From Bacteroidota bacterium (GTDB lineage Bacteria; Bacteroidota; Ignavibacteria; UBA10030; UBA8401), in contig DATJPT010000019.1 of NCBI GenBank assembly GCA_035506275.1, forward strand, positions 124,001-188,000: DNA of 64,000 bases, written 5' to 3'. Of the stretch, positions 54,345 through 62,521 are shown piece by piece. The position numbers and the translations under genes were made by a program. Within the stretch, counting starts at the first letter, position 1. The number at the start of each line of letters is the position of its first letter. The notes beneath the pieces are model-generated. The model was not told the DNA's origin and made no database searches. It saw only the letters and a program-made list of their open reading frames with translations.

Positions 54345-55607
54345 CTAGAATTCTTCCCCCTTTTCTCTGGAAATATCCGCCCCAAGAGCTTGCAGTTTTT
54401 TTTCGATTGCTTCATAGCCCCGGTCGAGGTGGTAGATGCGCAGGACCTCCGTTTCTCCCTGGGCACGCAAGCCGGCAAGGATGAGGGCCGCCGAAGCGCG
54501 CAAATCCGTCGACATCACTTTCGCACCGGTCAGTTTTTTGACGCCGCGGATCACAGCGGTATTTTCGTTGAGAGAAATGTCGGCGCCGAGGCGGACCAAT
54601 TCCGGCACGTGGTTGAACCGGTCGAAGTAAATGGTATCGGTGACGGTCGAGGAACCTTTGGCCACCGACATCAATGCGATCCATTGCGCCTGCATGTCCG
54701 TCGGGAAACCGGGGAAAATCGCGGTCGTCACGTCGACCGGCTTGATCTCCTTCGGCGCCTGAATTTCGATAGAGGTTTCGCCCGTCTTTATTTTTGCGCC
54801 TGCGTCTTCGAGCCTGGCGGTCACCGCAGACACGTGTTCCGGATCGCACCCTTCGATGGTGATTTTTCCTCCGCACACGGCACAGGCCGCGAGAAAGGTT
54901 CCGGTCTCGATCCGATCCGGGATTGTCTTGACGTCGGCCGGATGAAGCGCATCGCTTCCTTCGATCTCGAGCCTGTTCGTCCCGATGCCGTCGATCGTCG
55001 CCCCCATTGCCGAAAGCATTTCAGCAAGGTTGGTGATCTCGGGCTCTACCGCGGCATTTTCAATCAACGTTGTCCCTTTGGCGAGGACGGCGGCCATCAA
55101 AAGGTTTCCCGTCGCGCCGACGCTAGAGATCTTCGACGAAATGCGCGTTCCTTTGAGGCGCCGGGCCTTCGCGATGATGTATCCCCGCTCCAATTCTATC
55201 GACGCCCCTAATTTTTTTAATCCTTCGATGTGCAGATCCACCGGCCGCGGCCCCCATGCGCACCCTCCCGGGAGCGAAACTTTCGCATGTCCGTAGCGCG
55301 CGACTAACGGTCCGAGGACATAGATCGACGCGCGCATTTTCTTGACGTGTTCGTACGGGGCTTCAAACTTGTTGACGCGAAACGTATTGACGAGGAGGGA
55401 GGTTCCCCTGCGTTCGAACGCGACCCCCATCGTTTGGAGCAGGCGGGACATCGTGACGACGTCGCGCAGGTCGGGCGTGTTGTGCAATTCGTATTTCCCG
55501 CTGGCGAGCAGGGTTGCGGGCATCAGCGCGAGCGAAGCGTTCTTGGCGCCGCTGATGCGGACCGTTCCGCGCAGCGGCTTTCCCCCACGAATCATGAATT
55601 TATCCAC
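54345..55607 (-). CDS. murA: UDP-N-acetylglucosamine 1-carboxyvinyltransferase
   Basis: 420 residues. KNASLALMPATLL at the start, the active-site loop LPGGCAWGPRPVDLH with Cys116 (so fosfomycin-sensitive in principle), GFPTDMQAQW and RGYE near the end. It transfers enolpyruvate to UDP-GlcNAc, the first committed step of peptidoglycan synthesis. It is the last gene of a minus-strand group, 29 bases after the YfhO-family gene. Confidence 0.96.
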   Translation of the reverse strand: MDKFMIRGGKPLRGTVRISGAKNASLALMPATLLASGKYELHNTPDLRDVVTMSRLLQTMGVAFERRGTSLLVNTFRVNKFEAPYEHVKKMRASIYVLGPLVARYGHAKVSLPGGCAWGPRPVDLHIEGLKKLGASIELERGYIIAKARRLKGTRISSKISSVGATGNLLMAAVLAKGTTLIENAAVEPEITNLAEMLSAMGATIDGIGTNRLEIEGSDALHPADVKTIPDRIETGTFLAACAVCGGKITIEGCDPEHVSAVTARLEDAGAKIKTGETSIEIQAPKEIKPVDVTTAIFPGFPTDMQAQWIALMSVAKGSSTVTDTIYFDRFNHVPELVRLGADISLNENTAVIRGVKKLTGAKVMSTDLRASAALILAGLRAQGETEVLRIYHLDRGYEAIEKKLQALGADISREKGEEF

Positions 55608-55636
55608 AACGATCCTATACTAAAAGGTCTGAGAGT

Positions 55637-58183
55637 TCATTTTTTGACCTCGGGGGGCCCGGGAATATTTCTTTTCTTCCACCAAACAAACCCTACCGCG
55701 AGCATGCCGCACCATGCGAGGATATTGGTCACGAGACTGATCGTCCTTCCGAGAAAGTACTGATCAGGATGGAAGATAAATTCCACATGGTGTTTTCCTT
55801 TTGGAACGACGATCGAGCGAAATGCATAATCCGTTTTGTAGATTTCGGTCTGTGCGCCGTCAATGAACGCCCTCCACCCTTTAGGATAATAGATCTCGCT
55901 GACAAAGAGGAGGTTCTTCCCCGATGCTTGGACGTTGAATGAGATGCTGTGGATGCTAAAGCTGTCCACGGCGACCTTTGCCGACGTATCGGGGGGCTCG
56001 ATGGAAATCCCCGGGTTCTTCTCGAAGAACGCAACATGGTGAGGGTCGAACGACATATCGCGCATACGATAAAGAATACCGAGTCCAGAGTCGACCGCGA
56101 TCGAGTCGACGAACCACGCCCGCTGGCTTCCCGGAGGATAGGCGAGAACTTTCTTCTGCTGCCCCTGGAAAATAACCGGAAGGCCGGGAATATTCTCCTT
56201 CGGGTCTGCAATAATGTACTTGGTGTTCATCAATTCCCACACGGTCGGATTCCCGATCGTTGCGACATCGACGATATCCTGGTAGATGCGGATCTTGGCC
56301 CCGTGATACCCGCCGATGCTCTGCAGTTTATAGTACGCAAGTGTGTTGGACGGCTGCTCAAGATTTTCAGTGTTCAATACGCGATACAGCGATTTATCCT
56401 GTTGTATTGCGCGTACATAATCGGGCGTGGAGAACTCGGCCGTTTGGGTCGTCGCATCGTGAAGCTGCATCGGTTTGCTGTCGATTCGCCATAGATCGAA
56501 CACTGCCAGCACGATGACCGCAGTCCCGAACGCTGTCGATCGAATGAACCGCTTCCTGTAGGCGTAGGCGAGTCCGAATACGGCCAGGAGGAGGAAGGTT
56601 GCGATCAAATAATCGGACATCACGGAATCAAAAAGGAAATCGAAGATCATCGGGCGGACTTGCGCAAGGACGTTCTCCGATTGGCGGCCGATGAGTTCGT
56701 TCAGCAGTTTGGACAAGCCGTCGGTTCCGACGAAGCTCTGGTACAGATCCTCGAAGATCCCCCTTCCGACAAATCCGAGAATGAACAACACTCCCGCGCC
56801 GCCGATAATGTATTTGTATTTCTTTTCCTCCTCGGGCGTGAATTTTTCTTTCCCCTTGTCGATGATCGACTGCAGTCCGAATCCGGCAAAGATCGGAAGG
56901 ATAAGCTGAAGAAGAATCAAGATCATCGAGGGGATGCGGAATTTGTTGAATTCCGGAAAGTAGTAGTACATCAGGTCGTAGACGGGAGAAAAATTCCGGC
57001 CAAACGAAACGAACAGTGAAAGGGCGGAAACGATGAGCATTGCCTGCACGAACCGGTCGCGGCGGTGGTAATAAACGCCGATGACGGCAAAAATCATGAT
57101 GACGATCCCCATATACTGAGGGGCGTCGGTCCACGCCATCTGCCCCCAATATGTGTTGAGATGCTGCTCTTGATTTCCAGTCAGGGGTCCTTTGTATGGC
57201 TGCCCCCCGAAACCGTACAATGAGGGGATGAAAAATGTCAGGGTTTCGCCGGGACTGAACGACCAGTTTGTCGCGTAGTCGTAATCAAGTCCCCCTTCCG
57301 CCGTCTTTGATTGCGCAGGGCCGCGTGTTTGAAGGATCGGGTTTGTTCCGCGGATCGAATACGGATTGTATTCCAATGTCGAAAGATAGATGTCCGCCGA
57401 CATTGCAAACGACAGCGCGGCCGCTGCCGCGAAGACGATCCCGCTTCGAAGAACGCTGAACCACTGTTCCTTTTTGATGATGCGCACGATGAGCAGATAA
57501 AGATAATAGATGGCGATCATCAGGTAGGTGTAGAAAAAGAACTGAATATGCGAGGCGAGCTGTTGGACATGGATGGCGATGATCAGAACAATGCCGTGCC
57601 ACCACTTGAAGTCGTCGATCATTTCTTCGATGATCATCAGCACGATGGGGAGAAGGCAGATCGAGGCAACCTTCGTATTGTGTCCGACCATGATCAGGAT
57701 GATGACATACGTCGAAAAGATCGTCGCGAGCGATGTAAAGAGGGCTGCCAGCGGCGATTTTTTCTTGTGGATCATGAAAAAATAGGTCGACACGCCGAAG
57801 ATAAAATAGTAAAACAACACCGTGGTTCCCGCCTCGTTGCGGAGCACGAACGTGAAAACGTTATGCGCCCATTCCACGAACATCGACGTAAGGTCGTAGA
57901 GACGGCTCGGCGCGGCGAGAAGGCTCGCCAACGAAGGCATCCCGCAGAAAATGTACGGCACCCACAGCGGATAGACGCCGCTCTTCCTGGCATCCTCTAA
58001 GAACGGATTGAAACTCTGGGAGGAGAGGTTATCGCTTGCAAAAAATACTTTTCCCGAAAAAACCACATCGTGGAAAAAAACGACAAGCGCCAGCAGGATG
58101 ACGCCAATCGAAGCGTAGTGTTGGAATTCCTTCGGAATAAGCGGCTGTGATTCCGCTCGGGGTTGATTCTTTTGCTTTGCCAT
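55637..58183 (-). CDS. YfhO-family polytopic membrane protein (putative GT-C glycosyltransferase)
   Basis: 848 residues, about 12-13 helices from residue 25 to 560, then a periplasmic C-terminal domain (about 570-815) and a last helix followed by a Lys/Arg tail. Phrases typical of the family: FSGKVFFASDNLSSQSFNPF (first loop acidic residue), PSLYGFGGQPYKGPLT, and YPKGWRAFIDG near 770. YfhO in Bacillus is implicated in lipoteichoic acid glycosylation; here it sits between a GT4 glycosyltransferase and murA, so a cell-surface glycan role is likely. Confidence 0.85.
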   Translation of the reverse strand: MAKQKNQPRAESQPLIPKEFQHYASIGVILLALVVFFHDVVFSGKVFFASDNLSSQSFNPFLEDARKSGVYPLWVPYIFCGMPSLASLLAAPSRLYDLTSMFVEWAHNVFTFVLRNEAGTTVLFYYFIFGVSTYFFMIHKKKSPLAALFTSLATIFSTYVIILIMVGHNTKVASICLLPIVLMIIEEMIDDFKWWHGIVLIIAIHVQQLASHIQFFFYTYLMIAIYYLYLLIVRIIKKEQWFSVLRSGIVFAAAAALSFAMSADIYLSTLEYNPYSIRGTNPILQTRGPAQSKTAEGGLDYDYATNWSFSPGETLTFFIPSLYGFGGQPYKGPLTGNQEQHLNTYWGQMAWTDAPQYMGIVIMIFAVIGVYYHRRDRFVQAMLIVSALSLFVSFGRNFSPVYDLMYYYFPEFNKFRIPSMILILLQLILPIFAGFGLQSIIDKGKEKFTPEEEKKYKYIIGGAGVLFILGFVGRGIFEDLYQSFVGTDGLSKLLNELIGRQSENVLAQVRPMIFDFLFDSVMSDYLIATFLLLAVFGLAYAYRKRFIRSTAFGTAVIVLAVFDLWRIDSKPMQLHDATTQTAEFSTPDYVRAIQQDKSLYRVLNTENLEQPSNTLAYYKLQSIGGYHGAKIRIYQDIVDVATIGNPTVWELMNTKYIIADPKENIPGLPVIFQGQQKKVLAYPPGSQRAWFVDSIAVDSGLGILYRMRDMSFDPHHVAFFEKNPGISIEPPDTSAKVAVDSFSIHSISFNVQASGKNLLFVSEIYYPKGWRAFIDGAQTEIYKTDYAFRSIVVPKGKHHVEFIFHPDQYFLGRTISLVTNILAWCGMLAVGFVWWKKRNIPGPPEVKK

Positions 58184-58209
58184 GTGATGACGGAAGTTGG
58201 TGGAGTGAT

Positions 58210-59532
58210 CTACGCAGCCGGTTGTCCAAGCGATTCGTCGAGCAGCCGGGCTAAGCGTCCGGTAATTTCTTTTCTCTCGTATTGTCCGATCGTCGTGAGG
58301 TCCGGAGAAAAACCGGGTCTATTATAGAGATAATCGCCGTAATATTCAAGAATGATCCGTTCGATCGCCGGAACATCGTCGTTACGCGCGGTGCGTCCTG
58401 CGTTCGTGCTGCGCAGCAGCTCAGACACCGCCCCATCATGGGCGATGCCGATGATCGGCCGGCGGGCTCCGATGTACTCAAACACCTTTCCCGGAACGAT
58501 CTCTTCTCCCCCCGCGTATTCGTCGACGATCAGCAGGAGCGCATCCGACGTCATCAGATGTGCAATGCTCTCCGCATGGGGAAGATAGGGGAGAACTTCG
58601 ACGCAGCCGTCAATGGAGGGGTGGTGGAACATTTCCAGCACCTCGGCGCCGAACCTGCCGATGAACTTCAGCCGGATCTTCGCCGGATCGATCTTTTTCC
58701 CGGCGATGAGGTTTGCCACGGCTTGTAAAAATGTTCTCGGATTGCGGACGCCGTACATCGATCCGGTGTAGGTGATTGTGAATGTTTCATTGGGCCGGTA
58801 AGGGGCCGGCGGAAAATCGGCGCCGTCAAATCCGTTCGGCAGATGAGCAACCTTGTCAACCGGAATGTCAGGATATTTTCTGTGCAGGTCGAGGAGAATG
58901 CCGCGCCATGCGACTTCGACGCGAGACGCCTCCTGAAAGCAGCTCCGTTCGAGGCGCTCGTCGATTTTTTTTGGAAGGGACCATCTGTCGGGGGTCGAAA
59001 GAAATCCTGTCCACGGATCGCGGAATCCGGCCACCCATGGAATCCCTGTGGCACGGTGGACGTTGCGTCCGATCACGGCACACGTGTACGGCGGAGACGA
59101 AGAATAGATGGCATCGATCCTTTCACTCCTGATGATTTTCTTCGCCGCTCCGACCGCGGTTAGCAGCCAGCCGACGCGGGCATCGGGAATAAAAAAGGTC
59201 GAGCGGACGAACTCTGCAATCGCTTCGGAAAGTTTCTTTTGCTCCCCCTTTTTCGGAATGTTGTTGACATCGACTGCCGTCCCCGGTTTTTTGCCAGTGA
59301 TCCGGCGGTAGAGGCTGTACGGTTCGACAATTGAGGTTTTGAAAATCTTCAGCGAAGGCGGAATTTCTTTAAGGAGTGATTCGTCCCGAGCCGGATAATC
59401 TCCATCACGCACGGTCAGAACGATCGGTTCCCATCCGAATTGCGGGAGGTATTTTACGAATTTCAGCACACGTTGCACCCCCGGTCCCCCCGACGGTGGA
59501 AAATAGTAAGTTATGATAAGGACTTTTTTCAC
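58210..59532 (-). CDS. GT4-family glycosyltransferase next to the YfhO gene
   Basis: GTG 59532 gives 440 residues that begin MKKVLIITYYFPPSGGPGVQ, the typical GT4 N-terminal nucleotide-fold strand; the open frame upstream from TTG 59562 adds ten unlikely residues. Other GT-B features: GFRDPWTGF, AHLPNGFDGADF, TYTGSMYGVRNP, and VPGKVFEYIGARRPI in place of the E-x7-E segment. Sugar donor unknown. It is the first gene of the glycosyltransferase-yfhO-murA run, 26 bases before yfhO. Confidence 0.9.
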   Translation of the reverse strand: MKKVLIITYYFPPSGGPGVQRVLKFVKYLPQFGWEPIVLTVRDGDYPARDESLLKEIPPSLKIFKTSIVEPYSLYRRITGKKPGTAVDVNNIPKKGEQKKLSEAIAEFVRSTFFIPDARVGWLLTAVGAAKKIIRSERIDAIYSSSPPYTCAVIGRNVHRATGIPWVAGFRDPWTGFLSTPDRWSLPKKIDERLERSCFQEASRVEVAWRGILLDLHRKYPDIPVDKVAHLPNGFDGADFPPAPYRPNETFTITYTGSMYGVRNPRTFLQAVANLIAGKKIDPAKIRLKFIGRFGAEVLEMFHHPSIDGCVEVLPYLPHAESIAHLMTSDALLLIVDEYAGGEEIVPGKVFEYIGARRPIIGIAHDGAVSELLRSTNAGRTARNDDVPAIERIILEYYGDYLYNRPGFSPDLTTIGQYERKEITGRLARLLDESLGQPAA

Positions 59533-59747
59533 TCTTGATGAGCGGTCGTTCGGTATCCTCAAAACATAAACGGCTGTAATGCCCGTGCACCACAGCCGTC
59601 AAAAGCAATGCATTTCATGAAAAAAATACGAAGAATATGGCCGAAAGGCAACTTAACGGAAGTCCATTCAGTTCAATACCTTAGGCCGGCTTTTGATCGG
59701 GCAATTCTCGTCAAACGCAGGCTGATCTGCAGACCTTCTTTTTTCTC

Positions 59748-59776
59748 TTGACAAAAAGGTCTGTATAGCTTAATTT
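59748..59776 (+). promoter_or_regulatory. Promoter of the Rrf2-type regulator gene
   Basis: TTGACA at 59748-59753, 17 bases, then TAATTT at 59771-59776. The -35 box lies in the loop of an inverted repeat (AGACCTT 59731-59737, AAGGTCT 59756-59762), which may be a second operator. Confidence 0.6.
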
Positions 59777-59777
59777 A

Positions 59778-59791
59778 AGACTAAATAGTCT
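59778..59791 (+). promoter_or_regulatory. Perfect palindrome at the start of transcription, likely Rrf2 operator
   Basis: AGACTAAATAGTCT, with five-base arms, directly after the -10 box and nine bases before the ATG. Placement over the initiation site suits autorepression by the regulator that follows. Confidence 0.55.
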
Positions 59792-59799
59792 GAAATTAG

Positions 59800-60240
59800 A
59801 TGAGCCTCATTTTTAGCAAACAATGCGAATACGCCCTTCGAGCAGTTCTGTACATTGCTCTGAAACCGGAAGGGGAGATGACGTCGATCAAAGCGATGGC
59901 AAAGAAGCTCGGTATTCCCTACCATTTTTTGGGGAAGATCCTCCAGGACCTGTCGCGGAAAGGATTGCTCCGGTCGCTGAAAGGGCCGACGGGAGGATTT
60001 ACACTCGGAATGCCGGCGAAAGATATCACCCTTTTTCATATCGTAGAAGCGATCGACGGCGTTCAATTTACATCGCAATGCGTCATGGGTTTTCCTGAAT
60101 GCTCGGGAAGGAATCCGTGCGCGGTTCACGAGCATTGGGCGGGCCTCAGAGACGGCATCCATGAAATGCTGGTGAACAAACAGATCGCAGAGATGGCAAA
60201 AGATATGAAGAAGCCGATGTACGCGAAGATCAGGAATTGA
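59800..60240 (+). CDS. Rrf2-family transcriptional regulator with three conserved cysteines
   Basis: 146 residues: winged-helix domain (1-75: FSKQCEYALRAVLYIAL, IPYHFLGKILQDLSRKGLL, GPTGGFTL wing) and a dimerisation helix. Cys94, Cys101 and Cys107 with His110 match the iron-sulphur ligand set of IscR in number and order (spacing C-x6-C-x5-C-x2-H), so it probably carries a [2Fe-2S] cluster and senses iron-sulphur status, NO or redox. It is preceded by its own promoter and palindrome and is 70 bases before a polyferredoxin gene. Confidence 0.9.
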   Translation: MSLIFSKQCEYALRAVLYIALKPEGEMTSIKAMAKKLGIPYHFLGKILQDLSRKGLLRSLKGPTGGFTLGMPAKDITLFHIVEAIDGVQFTSQCVMGFPECSGRNPCAVHEHWAGLRDGIHEMLVNKQIAEMAKDMKKPMYAKIRN

Positions 60241-60310
60241 CATTGATGTAACCTGATGTAAGACTTTGTCATCTGCAATTATTGAAAATCACGATCGTGA
60301 CGGAGGAAGT

Positions 60311-61453
60311 ATGAGGGATGGGTCTGATTCGATTCTAACGGAGCAGGACGAACAGAGAACGTCGGCACCGAGAATTAAAAGGATTGCCCCGGAAATGCGG
60401 CGGCGCAGAATAGTATTTCCGAACGGAATTGTCTGGTATAAGAGAGTTCTTCGGAGGCTCAAAGACGATTCGCAATTTCTCCGCTCGTCGGTGCAGCTTG
60501 CATTTGCGCTGCTCTGCCTCTGGATCGGAATTGAATTTTATCTCTTCATGAAGTGGGGGTTGTCGGGGGGAAGCGAAACGTATGTTTCCAGGCCGTCGGG
60601 GGTCGAGGGTTTCCTGCCGATCAGCGCGCTGATCAGCCTTAAGTACTGGTTGGACACATCCATCGTGAATACAATCCATCCGTCCGCCCTCTTCATACTT
60701 CTGGCAATTGTCAGCGTCAGCATTGTCATGAAGAAATCATTCTGCAGCTGGCTCTGTCCCGTTGGCACGCTGAGCGAATCGCTCTGGCTTCTCGGCGAGA
60801 AGCTCTTCGGGAAGAATATTTCTCTGCCGCGATGGATCGACTATCCGCTGCGTTCACTGAAATACCTGCTTCTACTGTTTTTCCTTTGGGCGGTTTCGGG
60901 AATGGATGTTCCCGCGCTCAACTCCTTCATCAACAGCCCCTATAACCGGATGGCCGATGTGAAGATGTATTTGTTCTTTGCTCATCTCTCGACCTTTGCG
61001 CTATGGACAATGATCACGTTCATGGTCTTGTCCGTCGTCGTCAAGAATTTTTGGTGCAGGTTCCTCTGCCCGTATGGGGCGCTGCTCGGGATTCTAAGCT
61101 GGCTCAGTCCGCTGAAGATCACTCGCGAAGCCTCGTCCTGTGTCGACTGCGAATTGTGCACGAAGGTTTGCCCTTCCAATATTCTCGTCCACAAGGCGGG
61201 AAGGGTCTGGAGCGACGAATGCACGAGCTGCATGCGGTGTGTCGAAGTATGTCCCGTGAAGGAGACGCTTCTTCTGCGGACGAGTATCACGAAGAAAACC
61301 CCCGCTGCCTGGGTCTACGGAATTCTTGTCGCCGGGATCTTTGTTGCCGTGACCGGCCTCGCTATCCTGAGCGATCATTGGACAAACACAATTTCGTCGC
61401 AGGAATATTTGCACCGGTTTCAAGAGATCGAATCGCCGCTGTATCAACACTAA
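60311..61453 (+). CDS. NapH/CcoG-like membrane polyferredoxin (two 4Fe-4S clusters)
   Basis: 380 residues from ATG 60311, preceded by a near-ideal GGAGGA site; the open frame starts earlier at 60266. Five to six helices (about 62-84, 105-130, 140-158, 190-210, 230-255, 345-365). Two CxxxxCP motifs on loops (SFCSWLCPVG, FWCRFLCPYGALL) are typical of NapH, and a bicluster ferredoxin domain (about 280-325) has CVDCELCTKVCP and CTSCMRCVEVCP. Family role: electron transfer from quinol or cytoplasm to periplasmic reductases, or maturation. The neighbouring Rrf2 gene and YwiC gene suggest nitrogen-oxide or redox stress. Confidence 0.9.
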   Translation: MRDGSDSILTEQDEQRTSAPRIKRIAPEMRRRRIVFPNGIVWYKRVLRRLKDDSQFLRSSVQLAFALLCLWIGIEFYLFMKWGLSGGSETYVSRPSGVEGFLPISALISLKYWLDTSIVNTIHPSALFILLAIVSVSIVMKKSFCSWLCPVGTLSESLWLLGEKLFGKNISLPRWIDYPLRSLKYLLLLFFLWAVSGMDVPALNSFINSPYNRMADVKMYLFFAHLSTFALWTMITFMVLSVVVKNFWCRFLCPYGALLGILSWLSPLKITREASSCVDCELCTKVCPSNILVHKAGRVWSDECTSCMRCVEVCPVKETLLLRTSITKKTPAAWVYGILVAGIFVAVTGLAILSDHWTNTISSQEYLHRFQEIESPLYQH

Positions 61454-61462
61454 GCAAGAGGC

Positions 61463-61681
61463 ATGATGAGTCCGGCAATAAACGCACCGCAGCCGCGATC
61501 CGAAGAATGGGTAAAGTTCTGCTATGCGCTGGCGGCCGATTATGACGCGATGGCCATCGTTGAGACGAGGTCTATTCATAGGATACCGTTTTTCAAGCGT
61601 GGCGCGCAGGCTCGCCGCAACAAGGAAATGGAGAAGCTAAAGGATAGGAGATGTTCCGCAGCAAAATTCCTACGCTGGTGA
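61463..61681 (+). CDS. Small protein between the polyferredoxin and YwiC-like genes
   Basis: 72 residues from ATG 61463, with AAGAGG about four bases upstream. Reads MMSPAINAPQPRSEEWVKFC, then YALAADYDAMAIVETRSIHR and a basic tail that overlaps the YwiC start by 31 bases in another frame. No membrane helix or known motif. The ribosome binding site, tight spacing (nine bases after the previous stop) and overlap support a real gene in this operon. Confidence 0.5.
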   Translation: MMSPAINAPQPRSEEWVKFCYALAADYDAMAIVETRSIHRIPFFKRGAQARRNKEMEKLKDRRCSAAKFLRW

Positions 61682-62469
61682 TAACCAAAGAGCACGGCTC
61701 TTGGGCCGTGCTCCTGGTGCCGATGCTCGTCAGCATTTGCGTTGTGCGCCGATGGTCGGTCGATGTTTGTTTCGCCGTGTTGGCCGCGCTCGGCGTCTTT
61801 TTGAGCTATGTCCCCGCACAACTCTTGCTCCGGCACCATTCCGGCCACGCTCAGAAGGATGAAAAACTGCACCAGGCGAGATTCTGGATCGCAGTCTATA
61901 TAATGACAACCGGAGTGTTCACCGCCCCGCTGCTGCTGAAAGGGGACGATCTTCTCCTCGCAATTGGGGCGGCGGGAACAATATTGTTTCTGGGCAATTT
62001 CTTTCTCGTGAAACAGTACTCGAGAACGATCGCAACGGATTTGATCGCAGTGGCGGGGCTTACGCTGAGCGGGCCGAGTGTCTATTATGTTCTGACAGGG
62101 ACTATCGACAAAACAGCGCTTTCATTGTACGGGTTGAATTTGCTTTTCTTTGGCAGCAGCGTCTTTTACGTGCATATGAAGATTCATGCTTCGGCATCAA
62201 AAAGGCCGGAGATGACGTGGGGTGAGAAATTATCCCTGGGGAAGGCAAATCTCGCATATCATGCGTCGGTCATAGCGGTTGCGGCGGCTTTTGTTGTTCT
62301 GCACTTTACCCCCGCGGTCGCCTTGGCGGCGTTTCTTCCGATGCTTGTGCATGCTGTTTATGGAACTCTGAATCTTACGGCAAAAGTCAATTTTAAGAGG
62401 ATCGGCCTGCTTCTCCTCGGACAATCAATCCTCTTCGCTCTTCTGGTGTCGTTTTCATTTCGGAAGTAA
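61651..62469 (+). CDS. YwiC-like integral membrane protein
   Basis: 272 residues with about eight helices. The start ITKEHGSWAVLLVPMLV, with E-H-G-S-W-x-x-L-x-x-P, is the defining motif of the YwiC-like family, followed by a His-rich loop LLRHHSGHAQKDEKLH and YVHMKIHASASKRPE near 165-185. ywiC lies beside nitrate-respiration genes in Bacillus; the fold resembles UbiA prenyltransferases, though the Asp-rich motifs of those enzymes are not seen. Expected to work with the polyferredoxin encoded just upstream. Confidence 0.85.
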   Translation: MFRSKIPTLVITKEHGSWAVLLVPMLVSICVVRRWSVDVCFAVLAALGVFLSYVPAQLLLRHHSGHAQKDEKLHQARFWIAVYIMTTGVFTAPLLLKGDDLLLAIGAAGTILFLGNFFLVKQYSRTIATDLIAVAGLTLSGPSVYYVLTGTIDKTALSLYGLNLLFFGSSVFYVHMKIHASASKRPEMTWGEKLSLGKANLAYHASVIAVAAAFVVLHFTPAVALAAFLPMLVHAVYGTLNLTAKVNFKRIGLLLLGQSILFALLVSFSFRK

Positions 62470-62521
62470 GCCGGGGCCCCCGCTTCTGCGCAGCGGCGCC
62501 AAATATTTTGGCACGCCGTTG

